A DNA stretch of 49,700 bases from Petrachloros mirabilis ULC683 (GTDB lineage Bacteria > Cyanobacteriota > Cyanobacteriia > Thermosynechococcales > Thermosynechococcaceae). Positions 9,212 through 17,498 of the stretch are shown here, one piece after another. Numbering within the stretch: position 1 is the stretch's first letter; every line of letters starts with the position of its first letter. Under the pieces are notes generated by a model. That model saw only the letters and a list, made by a program, of their open reading frames with translations. It ran no database searches and was not told where the DNA came from. Location of the stretch: assembly GCF_009939295.1 (NCBI RefSeq), contig NZ_WVIC01000032.1, positions 1 to 49,700 on the forward strand. The letters are read 5' to 3'. Made by a program: the position numbers and the translations under genes.

Positions 9212-9760
9212 TTACTGCACCCCTCGCCGCAGTTGCTCTAGCCGTTGCTGAGCAGCAGGGTCTAAGGCATGGTGCAGCAGACCCCCGCTCCGCTTCTGCC
9301 TACGGGCTTTTTGCCGCTGAATGCGGGTGGTGACCAATTCCGTTTCCGCCCATAGTTTGTGTGCTGACATCCATTCTGCACCATAGCCAATAACGGTGAG
9401 CGTTTGGGCGCGATCCGAGGTGGCCACAATGACTCGATAGGACTGATCCAGAGCCATTTTACGAGTTCGGGCACAGAATATTTCAATGTGGGTATCTGCC
9501 GTTTGACCAAAGGGCGTGTAGTAGACCTGAAGGGTTTCCGTAATCACCTCACCATGCCCAATGGTTTTCTGGTAGTGGGCATCGAAAACCAAGTGAGTTT
9601 GATAGCCTTGAAAAGCACTATAGTTGGACAATACCTCAATTAAATGGTTCCGAGCCGCTTCTAGACCATGGCGATCCCGTAGGCGCTTCAGATGCGTCCA
9701 AGCGCCAATAATGTTGTAACCATCCACCAGTAGGGTGATGGATTGGGCAGGAGCGGCCAT
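9212..9760 (-). CDS. NYN-domain (YacP/Rae1-like) ribonuclease
   Basis: 182 residues. LLVDGYNIIGAW near the N-terminus is the NYN/PIN-like active-site strand, with later acidic positions (LVFDAH, ADTHIEIF, VATSDRAQT) typical of the YacP family. Bacillus Rae1, a member, is a ribosome-associated endoribonuclease that cleaves mRNA. The basic tail (RIQRQKARRQKRSG) could bind RNA. It lies upstream of glyQ on the same strand with 62 bp between, so the two might be co-transcribed. RNA cleavage by this protein is inferred from the family. Confidence 0.85.
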   Translation of the reverse strand: MAAPAQSITLLVDGYNIIGAWTHLKRLRDRHGLEAARNHLIEVLSNYSAFQGYQTHLVFDAHYQKTIGHGEVITETLQVYYTPFGQTADTHIEIFCARTRKMALDQSYRVIVATSDRAQTLTVIGYGAEWMSAHKLWAETELVTTRIQRQKARRQKRSGGLLHHALDPAAQQRLEQLRRGVQ

Positions 9761-10215
9761 AGCAGTACAAAAAATGTAACAAAGGCTTAATTAACTCATT
9801 GTGGCATGTTCTCGCCGCTCTCGTGGAGGATGGCCAGACTGGGGGTGAACGAAATTTTACGCGGGATGTTTGTACTACTAAACGGCAGGGCAATGCTTTT
9901 GACGCTTCAAATAGGCGGGTTGAAAGGTTTCTAACGCCTTGCACCCGCCCCCTACATCCCCCATTCTGGGGGACTTAAGAGTGATCAAAGCCCCCCAGAA
10001 TGGGGGGTTGGGGGGCGAATGCAGAGCATGGGAAGGCTTTAATGACAGCCTCATAAGTAATCAAGATCCCGCGCTTTTTTTCGTTCATCCGCCAGACTGG
10101 GGATTCTGTCATGAAAATTTTGAGGGGCTGTAATCCTTAAAATTTAACCCTCACAAACTTTTTGGTACTGAGCTATTCTTCATGACAGACTACTTAGGGG
10201 CAGGGATGTAAATCT
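9761..10215. other. Gene-free region upstream of the LpxB-like gene
   Basis: 455 bp without a convincing gene. It contains the palindromic element at 9912-10052; the remainder is unremarkable AT-rich sequence that should hold the divergent promoters for the NYN gene and the LpxB-like gene. Open frames here are short and read through the palindrome. Confidence 0.6.
9912..10052. repeat. Palindromic intergenic element, copy 1
   Basis: About 141 bp. The core is two inverted G/C runs (CATTCTGGGGG and CCCCCCAGAATGGGGGG) around a short AT-rich spacer, with outer arms CACCCGCCCCCTACATCC and GGTTGGGGGGCGAATG. The left end (TTGAAAGGTTTCTAAC) and right end (GACAGCCTC) reappear in reverse complement in the copy at 24852, showing a defined unit rather than random G-tracts. 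Confidence 0.8.
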
Positions 10216-11583
10216 GTGGGTGCATCGGCCAGCAAACCATTAGATTGTGGCTCAGCCCCTCTGGATGTTGTCATTTTGACCAATGGTCCTGGGGAGCTGA
10301 TGACCTGGGTGACACCTGTGGTCACGGCGTTACGCAGGCAATGGTCTGCGGATCAAGCAGTACGAATTTCAGTGATTTTAGCACCTTGTGCCCACGCGAG
10401 TGGGCAGGAGGCCACCGTTGCCCGTCGGCTTCCGGTTGATCGGGTCCAAGAGGCCAGTCACTTTGGAGCCTTTTTGTTGTGGGGCAAAACAGCACAATCT
10501 TGGCAGTGGCATTCCCAAGGGATTGTGTTGTTTCTGGGGGGAGATCAGTTTGCTGCGGTCATAATTGGCAAACGCTTGGGATACGCCATTGTGACCTATG
10601 CTGAGCGCTCAGTGCGATGGCTGCGCTGGATTGATCACTGTGGGGTAGTCAGTGAAGCCTTGCGGCAGCAAGTCACGCCCCGCTTGCGCCATAAGGTGAC
10701 GGTGGTGGGCGATTTAATGGTAGAGGCACAAGGTCAACCCCAGACTCCGGGGCTTGCCAATCTAAACGAGGCTTCAACCGCGCCACTGGTGGGACTGTTA
10801 CCAGGGTCTAAGCCGCTCAAGCTGAGGCTGGGGGTGCCCCTGATGCTCGCGATCGCAGATCAGCTCCGGGCGCAGTGTTCTGAAATTAAGTTTGTGATTC
10901 CTCTAGCCCCAACGGTTTCCTTAGAAGCGTTGGCGGCCTACGCAAATCCAGCCAATCCTCTTCTACCAGAAACCAGTTCCACTGCCCAACTGGGCGAGTC
11001 TGGGTCAGGTCTTCCAGCTCTGGTAACGGCTCAGGGCACTGAAATTCCGATCTGGACAGCAACACCTGCCCATGATCTGCTGGCACGCTGTCGGCTGTGC
11101 TTGACGACGGTCGGTGCGAATACAGCGGAGCTGGCCGCTTTAGGGGTGCCAATGATGGTCTTGTTGCCGACCCAATATCTGGATGCCCTGGGAGTTTGGG
11201 ATGGCCTCCTAGGGCTGCTGACAAGGTTGCCGGGGTTGGGCAAGGGGTTGAAGGCGGGGCTTAATTGGCTGTTGCTCCAGCGGGGGCTGGGGTTCACAGC
11301 GTGGCCGAATATTTGGGCGGAGCGTGAAATTGTGCCGGAATTCGTTGGGCCTCTCCAGCCTCAGACTGTGGCATTGGCGGCCTTAGCACTGCTCAATGAT
11401 CCAGAGCGCCTGAGGCAGATTCGCACCGATTTGAGTCAAGTGCGGGGGCAGCCAGGAGCCGCCCAACGGTTGGTGGATGTGATGGCGTCAGTGCTCCCAG
11501 CTGAAGCACCCTCACTCTCTGGACTTGCCATCTCGACGACCCAGGGCATAGACGCCCCCTCCAATCACAGCAATCAGACCTAA
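10216..11583 (+). CDS. LpxB-related glycosyltransferase (lipid-A-disaccharide synthase-like)
   Basis: 455 residues from GTG 10216, preceded by GGGGCAGGG. The N-terminal LDVVILTNGPGELMTWVTPVV is the GT19/LpxB-like opening, and the C-terminal half has GLLPGSKPLKL, a nucleotide-sugar binding loop, and CRLCLTTVGANTAELAALGV. Many cyanobacteria have both a true LpxB and this related protein; it has no proven substrate. It is probably a GT-B glycosyltransferase at the inner membrane acting in envelope glycolipid synthesis. It is longer than E. coli LpxB (382 residues). The 3' end overlaps the convergent membrane-protein gene by 72 bp. Confidence 0.75.
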   Translation: MGASASKPLDCGSAPLDVVILTNGPGELMTWVTPVVTALRRQWSADQAVRISVILAPCAHASGQEATVARRLPVDRVQEASHFGAFLLWGKTAQSWQWHSQGIVLFLGGDQFAAVIIGKRLGYAIVTYAERSVRWLRWIDHCGVVSEALRQQVTPRLRHKVTVVGDLMVEAQGQPQTPGLANLNEASTAPLVGLLPGSKPLKLRLGVPLMLAIADQLRAQCSEIKFVIPLAPTVSLEALAAYANPANPLLPETSSTAQLGESGSGLPALVTAQGTEIPIWTATPAHDLLARCRLCLTTVGANTAELAALGVPMMVLLPTQYLDALGVWDGLLGLLTRLPGLGKGLKAGLNWLLLQRGLGFTAWPNIWAEREIVPEFVGPLQPQTVALAALALLNDPERLRQIRTDLSQVRGQPGAAQRLVDVMASVLPAEAPSLSGLAISTTQGIDAPSNHSNQT

Positions 11584-11901
11584 GCTGATGCCCCAGCTTT
11601 TGGTGCCAAAGCTGATCACAGACAGGTAATAACACAGTGCCCCCATCACCAAAAAGGGAGAAATACTGAAGATCGAAGCCCAGAAAGCATTTTGAGCCTC
11701 TCGGCCAGGACGGCTTTTCTCAAATTCTTCGGCAGAGAGGTATAGAGAGCGCTCGGCAAAGTCAAACCAGCGACAGCATTGATCAATCAACCAATGACTT
11801 AGGGGCAAGAACCCCAGATATAAGCCGGTTGCCCATAACCCAGTGCCTGCGATCGCAACTGAATCAATCTCAAAAGAAAACGGAAAGATTTCCACTTGCA
11901 T
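11512..11901 (-). CDS. Conserved-looking membrane protein of unknown function
   Basis: 129 residues from ATG 11901. Three hydrophobic segments are seen: about residues 15-37, 80-105 and 108-125, with a charged loop between (FDFAERSLYLSAEEFEKSRP). The open frame extends to a TTG at 11964, and a GTG at 11916 has AAGGAG about 11 bases upstream, so the start is uncertain by up to 21 codons. I do not recognise a family. The 3' end overlaps the convergent LpxB-like gene by 72 bp, which limits both C-termini. It ends in GRRDGKSRE, a basic cytoplasmic tail. Confidence 0.6.
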   Translation of the reverse strand: MQVEIFPFSFEIDSVAIAGTGLWATGLYLGFLPLSHWLIDQCCRWFDFAERSLYLSAEEFEKSRPGREAQNAFWASIFSISPFLVMGALCYYLSVISFGTKSWGISLGLIAVIGGGVYALGRRDGKSRE

Positions 11902-12098
11902 GGCATTTGCGCCCACGATTGACGCAGCTCCTTCGTTACTTCTCCCCAAGGTAATGCCAAGCAAGTATTTTTAGCTACTTCCTCAATAACCTTTAACTCA
12001 AGTGAGACTGCCGAATAACGAGCAGCTCACGCCTTTGAGTGTCCTGCAACGAATAAAACCACGCATACCAATTTCAAGATGGCCGAGCAGGGCATGGG

Positions 12099-13097
12099 TC
12101 ATGGCTCTAGGCCAAGCTCTCGCTTGAGGAGTTCGATGGAATGGGGGTCGATGTAGCTCTCACAGCCAATCACTTGGGGAGGACGAATTAACTGCTCAGC
12201 ATCGGCTGCGATCGCAGCTTTGACAGTTTGATAGCTGACTTGATCACAGATAATCGTCCGAGCTTGTCGAATCATGGCTCGTAGGCGGGCTTTATCGTGA
12301 CACTGTGCCGTCAGCAAATAAATGCTGTCACCCCGCAGGCTGTAAATAATCACCTCCGCCAAGCCCAAGGTTTCAGAGCTGAGGCTGACCAACCCTAAGC
12401 GGCTCCCTTCGGGTAGCGTCTTGACTAGCTCTAGTTCCTTACTGTAGCTGTAGATATCAATGGGAACAATGCGAAAAGCCGTTGGATTGGCCTGCTCAGG
12501 CTTGTAGGTTTTGAGAATCGCTTCGGCCTGACTGGCAAAGAAGCGGACCGTAACGATGGTCGCAGCCTGCCGAGTGGTTAACACAGACTCTAGCTCTTCG
12601 AGAAAGACCAGCTCAATGGGGGCAGACAGCGCCTTTTGCAGCTCCTGAACCATAATTTCTCCTGCCCCTAGATCATGTTGAGGCACGGTCACCCACACCT
12701 GGGAGCTGGCGTGTAATCGTTTGGTCGTTGCCAACAACAGCGCATCTCGCACTTCCGCCAGACTGTAACCCTGATGTAGCAGTTCTTCAAGATGAACTTC
12801 CACTTGCTCTGCCAAGGAAAGGGGAGAAGGCTCAGGGGGGTGGAGGGGTTCTTGCTCCAAGGCTCGAACATAAATGCCAGATCCCACCTGAGCTTCCACC
12901 AGACCCAAAGCCTCTAGGCGCTCGTAAACCTTGCTAATGGTGTTGCGGTGCAACCCAGTCTGCATCGCCAGTTGGCGGGTGCTGGGAAGGCGGTGTCCAG
13001 GCGTCAGTTGACCCGATGCGATCGCAAAGCAAATTTGCCCCAAGAGCTGAGTTGAGGCCGGAATTTCACTGTCCGGTTGAATGTTGAACTGGACCAT
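12099..13097 (-). CDS. plmA: PlmA, GntR-family (YtrA-type) regulator
   Basis: 332 residues. Residues about 1-75 are a GntR winged helix (GQLTPGHRLPSTRQLAMQTG then HRNTISKVYERLEALGLVEA). The remainder is a cyanobacteria-specific C-terminal domain, including YIDPHSIELLKRELGLEP. The opening MVQFNIQPDSEIPASTQL is that of cyanobacterial PlmA, first described for plasmid maintenance in Anabaena and later found to bind the PipX-PII complex, tying it to nitrogen and carbon signalling. The gene diverges from a dienelactone hydrolase gene with 116 bp between, which may be a target (inference). Confidence 0.88.
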   Translation of the reverse strand: MVQFNIQPDSEIPASTQLLGQICFAIASGQLTPGHRLPSTRQLAMQTGLHRNTISKVYERLEALGLVEAQVGSGIYVRALEQEPLHPPEPSPLSLAEQVEVHLEELLHQGYSLAEVRDALLLATTKRLHASSQVWVTVPQHDLGAGEIMVQELQKALSAPIELVFLEELESVLTTRQAATIVTVRFFASQAEAILKTYKPEQANPTAFRIVPIDIYSYSKELELVKTLPEGSRLGLVSLSSETLGLAEVIIYSLRGDSIYLLTAQCHDKARLRAMIRQARTIICDQVSYQTVKAAIAADAEQLIRPPQVIGCESYIDPHSIELLKRELGLEP

Positions 13098-13213
13098 AGA
13101 GGGTCATAGAGAAAAAGTGGCGCAGCTTGCCCCTCTATCATAGGAGACGCCAGACCTCCAGGAGACGCAGCCTGGGGAAGTCGCTCACCCTGTGCAGCAG
13201 AGGATGTTTTGCC

Positions 13214-13948
13214 ATGACCCCCATTCACACTCAGTCGGTTCAAGTCATGAACGCAGACTTGGCCATCGACGCCTACTTGGCTCAACCCAGTGCCGCCGGT
13301 TCCTACCCGGTCATTTTGGTGTGTCAAGAAATTTTTGGAGTCAATTCCCATATTCGAGCCGTCACCGAACGCATTGCCCAGGAAGGCTATGTGGCAATTG
13401 CCCCTGCTCTATACCAGCGCACCGCCCCCAATTTTGAAATTGGGTACACCGAAGCTGAAGTTGCCCTCGGTCGCAGCCATAAAAGCCAAACCACCGCTGC
13501 CCAACTCCTGTCCGACTTGCAAGCTACCCTCGATTACGCTCAGCGCTTACCCAACGTCGTTCCCGACTCAGCCGGAGTCATTGGCTTTTGCTTTGGGGGG
13601 CATGTCGCCTATCTGGCCGCCACCCTGCCTAAAATCGAAGCCACCGCTTCTTTCTATGGCGCAGGGATTGCCACCTTTACCCCAGGAGGCGGTGCCCCCA
13701 CCCTCAGCCAGACCCCTAACATTCAAGGGACGATCTACCTCTTCTTTGGCGACCATGACCCACTGATTCCCGCCGCTGAAGTGCAAGAAATCACAGCTAC
13801 ATTGGCACGTCTCGGCACCGATCACCGCGTATTTCACTACCCTGCAAGCCATGGGTTTTTCTGCGATCAGCGGGCGAGCTATCAAGCCGCAGCCGCAGCC
13901 AATGCCTGGGAACAGGTTCTGGAGCTCTTTGGCCACCTCAAGCCCTAG
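13214..13948 (+). CDS. Dienelactone hydrolase family protein
   Basis: 244 residues from ATG 13214; an open frame further upstream to 13127 is arginine-rich and not family-like. The alpha/beta hydrolase has the DLH triad: Cys126 in GFCFGGH, Asp182 in GDHDPLIP and His213 in ASHGFF, plus Glu39 in VCQEIFG, which in DLH interacts with the cysteine. True DLH opens dienelactone in chloro-aromatic degradation, but cyanobacterial homologues are of unknown substrate. No signal peptide. It converges on rne with a 4-bp overlap (13945-13948). Confidence 0.9.
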   Translation: MTPIHTQSVQVMNADLAIDAYLAQPSAAGSYPVILVCQEIFGVNSHIRAVTERIAQEGYVAIAPALYQRTAPNFEIGYTEAEVALGRSHKSQTTAAQLLSDLQATLDYAQRLPNVVPDSAGVIGFCFGGHVAYLAATLPKIEATASFYGAGIATFTPGGGAPTLSQTPNIQGTIYLFFGDHDPLIPAAEVQEITATLARLGTDHRVFHYPASHGFFCDQRASYQAAAAANAWEQVLELFGHLKP

Positions 13949-15963
13949 CCATCAGTTTCTAGAGAGAGCTGCTCGGAATCTTGGGCGGCTGAAGAGCGGC
14001 GACGACGACGACGATTGGGGGCTGGGTGGGTTGCCACTTCCGGGGGTGAGGCTTGAGTCTCTGGCTCGGGCTCGTCCAGCTCAGAGAGGGGTTCAGCCTC
14101 TGAAGCAATCGGTGTCTCTACCGGTGTCTCTACCGGTGTCTCTGCTGACTCACTAGGTGGCTGCAAGTCAACAGGGGCATCGGTCAAAGACGCAGATCCA
14201 ACCGCGCTACCATTGTCTTCATGGGGCAGCACAATATTTAAAACCACTGACTTGGGTCGCTTCACCGCCTCGGCGTGCAAAACGAGGGGAGAAATCCCTA
14301 GAAATGCATACACTGCTTGCTCTTCAGCAGACATGGCCACCGTCACAACCTCGGGCAACGTCACATCCCGCGATCGCAGGCTATCCGCCAGCTTCGGCTT
14401 TTCGCCTGAATCGGGAATGACTCGCCGTCGAGGCGTATCATTAGACTCCGGTTCGGGCAAAGCAGGACTCTGCTCTTTGCCATTCTTACGGAGAAACTTG
14501 GGGGGCACCGTTTCCTTAGCCGTGGGCTCCCCGACCCGAGGACGGCGACGGCGGCGGTTTCCACGCTCTTGATAATCTGGGTGATTGGTTAAGTCCAGTT
14601 CCTGCAAATCCTCTGAAGGATCCAAGCCGAGTGGGGCTCGAAAAGTAGATGCTACGGTAGCGGCTGGGCGACTACCAACAGACTCTCGGGCGGGTACTCG
14701 CTCCACTGCCTCCCCAGCAGGATCTGCATCTCCAGGGAGATGTACCAAATGGCCGAGTCCCCCACAGGTAGGGCAGGAACGACCAAACAGTTCGTAAATA
14801 TTTTGACCCTGACGCTTGCGGGTGAGTTCAACCAAACCCAACTCAGAGAGTTGGGCAATTTGGGGTCGAGACTTATCTGCTTTCAGAGCCTTATTGAAAT
14901 GCTCCAAAACCTGGAGCTGATCACGACGGGAATCCATATCAATGAAGTCCACAATGATCACCCCCGCGATGTTGCGAAGTCGGAGTTGGCGGGCAATTTC
15001 GGTGGCCGCCTCACAGTTAGTCCACAACACCGTTTCTCGGGCGGTGGCTGAACGAGTAAAAGACCCCGAGTTCACATCAATCACCGTGAGTGCCTCGGTA
15101 CGCTCAATGATGATGTATCCACCAGAAGGCAAATCCACTCGTGGTTTCAGCGCTTCGCGGATCACCGCATTAACCCGGAAATACTCCAGAATCGAAGAGG
15201 CTCCTTGGTGCTGATCAACCAAAACCCCAGGGGGCAGCTTGTTGGCATTCCAACTCATCAGATTTTGCTTAACCCGCTTCACCCCCGTCACAGAATCGGC
15301 AACAATCCGATTCACATCGGCACTGTAGACATCCCGCAGCACCCGCTGCACAAAATCATCATCCCGATTGAGCAAGGCGGGGGCTCGGGTTGAAGTGGCC
15401 TGCTGCTGAATCGATTCCCACTGACGTTGCAGGAGTTCTAAGTCTTCTAGAATCGCCTCTTCCGCCACGTCTTCCGCTTCGGTTCGCACCAGGAGTCCCA
15501 TACCCGCAGGCTTAATCAGAATCCCCAACGCCCGCAATCGACTACGTTCCTCTTCATTGCGGATCCGCCGCGATAGATTCACACCTCGCCCCGAAGGCAT
15601 GAGCACCAGGTATCGCCCTGGCAGCGAGACATTGCCAGTCAGCCGAGGTCCTTTGTTGCCGGTGGGTTCTTTCATCACCTGCACCAGCACCTTCTGCTGG
15701 GGAGCCAGCAGTTCTGTAATGGCTCCCGCAGACCGCTTTAAGCGCAGTGGCCCTAGGTCACTAACGTGAATGAATCCATTTTTTTCACTATCGCCAATAT
15801 TGACAAAAGCAGCATCAATTCCTGGGAGCACATTTTCGACCACCCCAAGATAAATATCACTGACTTGATGACTGCCTGTGGCAACAATAAGCTCTTGAAT
15901 TTGATCTTCGGCAAACACCGCAGCAATACGATGTTGCTCGGCAATAATAATCTGCTTTGGCAT
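13945..15963 (-). CDS. rne: Ribonuclease E/G family endoribonuclease
   Basis: 672 residues. The N-terminal catalytic half has the embedded S1 domain (residues about 35-110, IYLGVVENVLPGIDAAFVNI), the 5' sensor and RNase H-like regions, the DNase I-like metal site GVIIVDFIDMDSRRDQ, and the Zn-link cysteines in RSCPTCGGLGH. The C-terminal third is disordered, proline/acidic rich with ETPVETPVETP repeats, and ends with an arginine run, RRRRRRSSAAQ. In cyanobacteria a short basic C-terminal motif recruits polynucleotide phosphorylase. RNase E initiates mRNA decay and rRNA/tRNA processing. It is unusually distant (over 560 bp) from its upstream neighbour, suggesting a long leader. Confidence 0.95.
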   Translation of the reverse strand: MPKQIIIAEQHRIAAVFAEDQIQELIVATGSHQVSDIYLGVVENVLPGIDAAFVNIGDSEKNGFIHVSDLGPLRLKRSAGAITELLAPQQKVLVQVMKEPTGNKGPRLTGNVSLPGRYLVLMPSGRGVNLSRRIRNEEERSRLRALGILIKPAGMGLLVRTEAEDVAEEAILEDLELLQRQWESIQQQATSTRAPALLNRDDDFVQRVLRDVYSADVNRIVADSVTGVKRVKQNLMSWNANKLPPGVLVDQHQGASSILEYFRVNAVIREALKPRVDLPSGGYIIIERTEALTVIDVNSGSFTRSATARETVLWTNCEAATEIARQLRLRNIAGVIIVDFIDMDSRRDQLQVLEHFNKALKADKSRPQIAQLSELGLVELTRKRQGQNIYELFGRSCPTCGGLGHLVHLPGDADPAGEAVERVPARESVGSRPAATVASTFRAPLGLDPSEDLQELDLTNHPDYQERGNRRRRRPRVGEPTAKETVPPKFLRKNGKEQSPALPEPESNDTPRRRVIPDSGEKPKLADSLRSRDVTLPEVVTVAMSAEEQAVYAFLGISPLVLHAEAVKRPKSVVLNIVLPHEDNGSAVGSASLTDAPVDLQPPSESAETPVETPVETPIASEAEPLSELDEPEPETQASPPEVATHPAPNRRRRRRSSAAQDSEQLSLETDG

Positions 15964-16524
15964 GCAATTTCCTCAGACAAATTCAGCCACCTTGCCAGCA
16001 CACATTAGATGCGAGACAGTGAGGCTGAATGCGAACGGTAAGTTATACGTTAAATCGTGAATCCGCAAGGGATATGTCATTATTCAGGATTGTTTAGGGA
16101 AGCTCACTAGAGCTGCTCTCAGATCTAAAATCACCACACTTGCCCTCAGATCGGTCAAGGATGATGACTTTCACGGCGTTCTAAACCAGATGACCTTCGG
16201 CACAATGATAGGGTTGATGAAAACCGCTTATGAGACTAGGTGGAGCTAGACTCTTTCACCAAACCGTAAGGACATAAATTAAGGGAATAAACCGACAGAA
16301 ACCGTTGACTTTCAAGAGCCACGTCAGCACCCAACGAAGGCGGTGGAGAAAAACTTCCTGACCAGAAACAAGACCTCTAGTTTCTCCACTGCATTGGTGA
16401 AGGGCAGCCGACTTACAAGAATGGGCTCAAACAGCAACAGCTCACAGCCATTAACTGGATGCAACAGCTTCTATTGGCAAGCATTATAGCGCAAACCCTT
16501 CCCCGTTGCTATCTGATCTTGCCG
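15964..16524 (-). promoter_or_regulatory. Long leader / upstream region of rne
   Basis: 561 bp between rne and the TetR gene, both on the minus strand, with no convincing gene. It contains a strong inverted repeat (GTGGAGAAA at 16343-16351, TTTCTCCAC at 16381-16389, each extended by AACT/AGTT with a 2-nt bulge). AT-rich stretches lie closer to the gene. E. coli rne autoregulates through a structured 361-nt leader; a similar role here is inference from position, length and structure. No poly-T follows the hairpin, so it is not a typical terminator. Confidence 0.5.
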
Positions 16525-17190
16525 TTAAATGCTTGCCGCTTGGGGGGACTGATGGGTAATGACCAGATCGGTGATGGCGTTAATCAGCCGCTCTGGCTCC
16601 ATGGGCACAATTTCCTGGCCATGAAGCATTTCTTGAATTTGGACGAAATAAACCACGGCTCCGATGATAATGCGCGCGGTCGCTTCCGGATCGGCAATAT
16701 TCAACTGGGGGTGCTTAGCCAAATATTGGCTCATCAACTCAATTCCGGGTTTGGAGAGATTCTGCACAAAAATTTGAGCCAACTTTGGAAAGCGTCCCGA
16801 TTCTCCAATGATCAGCCGGATGAAGGCCAGGTGTTCCGGATCGCACAGCACATGCTGGAGTGCATTGGTAATGAGCTGGGGCAGAGAATGGCGTGGCTCC
16901 TCGTGCCAGCAGTCTAGGGTGGTGAGGTGGAGAAATTTTTGCTGAGCCAGTCGCTTGACTAAAGCTTCAAAGAGCCCCTCCTTGTCACCAAAGTGGCTGT
17001 AGACCGTGGCTTTAGACACCCCAGCGGCGGCGGCAACGCGATCCATGCTCGTGGCGGCATACCCATGAGTCAAAAACTCTTGCATTGCGCCTTCTAGGAT
17101 TTGTACCGCTTTATCGATGGGTTCGGTTGCAGGCAGTTCAGTCAAGGCTTGTAAATATCCAAAGCAGAGGGAGAGATAATTGACTGACAA
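16525..17190 (-). CDS. TetR/AcrR family transcriptional regulator
   Basis: Up to 221 residues. The helix-turn-helix is clear: AMQEFLTHGYAATSMDRVAA, then GVSKATVYSHFGDKEGLFEA. The C-terminal ligand domain (residues about 100-215) is helical, with CDPEHLAFIRLIIGESGRFP typical of AcrR C-terminal subfamilies. The start is uncertain: the first in-frame codon at 17190 is TTG and no ATG occurs before the DNA-binding domain, so a TTG or GTG start is needed. No neighbouring efflux genes point to a target; upstream DNA holds a palindromic element. The effector is unknown. Confidence 0.85.
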   Translation of the reverse strand: MSVNYLSLCFGYLQALTELPATEPIDKAVQILEGAMQEFLTHGYAATSMDRVAAAAGVSKATVYSHFGDKEGLFEALVKRLAQQKFLHLTTLDCWHEEPRHSLPQLITNALQHVLCDPEHLAFIRLIIGESGRFPKLAQIFVQNLSKPGIELMSQYLAKHPQLNIADPEATARIIIGAVVYFVQIQEMLHGQEIVPMEPERLINAITDLVITHQSPQAASI

Positions 17191-17235
17191 AACTTCTCAG
17201 CCAAAACCCTAGAAGCCCTCATCCCAGGGACTACG

Positions 17236-17400
17236 GTGTACACACATCTCTAGATAAACCCATTCCACCCTGCATTAGCCCCCCGACCCCCCAAGTTTGG
17301 GGGGAGATCAACAAAAACTGGGACTATATTCCCCTCCAAATTGGGGGGCTAGGGGGGCGAGCGCAAAGATTTTGAATCTTTTCAAGACTTGTGTGTACAC
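17236..17400. repeat. Palindromic intergenic element, copy 2, with exact 11-bp terminal inverted repeats
   Basis: 165 bp. Outer arms GTGTACACACA (17236-17246) and TGTGTGTACAC (17390-17400) are exact inverses. Inside lie CCCCCCGACCCCCCAAG and GGGGGGCTAGGGGGGC arms around an AT-rich spacer (GATCAACAAAAACTGGG). Sequence after it (17406-17433) resembles the CTCTGGGAGAGGG-type repeat seen at 42905. It lies in the 308-bp gap between the TetR gene and the ABC-F gene, downstream of the latter's neighbourhood. Confidence 0.75.
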
Positions 17401-17498
17401 GGTAGGCTCTCTGGGAGAGGGGTTGGGGGTGAGGACTGCTAGACTTTTGTCGGTCAATCAGGGGGGAGTGTAATGTATCTCCCTTAGTGTAGACAATC

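Noticed and set aside
9940-10020. CRISPR-like short repeats
   Set aside because: The G/C-run repeats are inverted rather than direct, are not regularly spaced, and no cas genes are present.
13127-13213. N-terminal extension of the dienelactone hydrolase to 13127
   Set aside because: The extra 29 residues are arginine-rich and not family-like, and ATG 13214 gives a normal-length enzyme.
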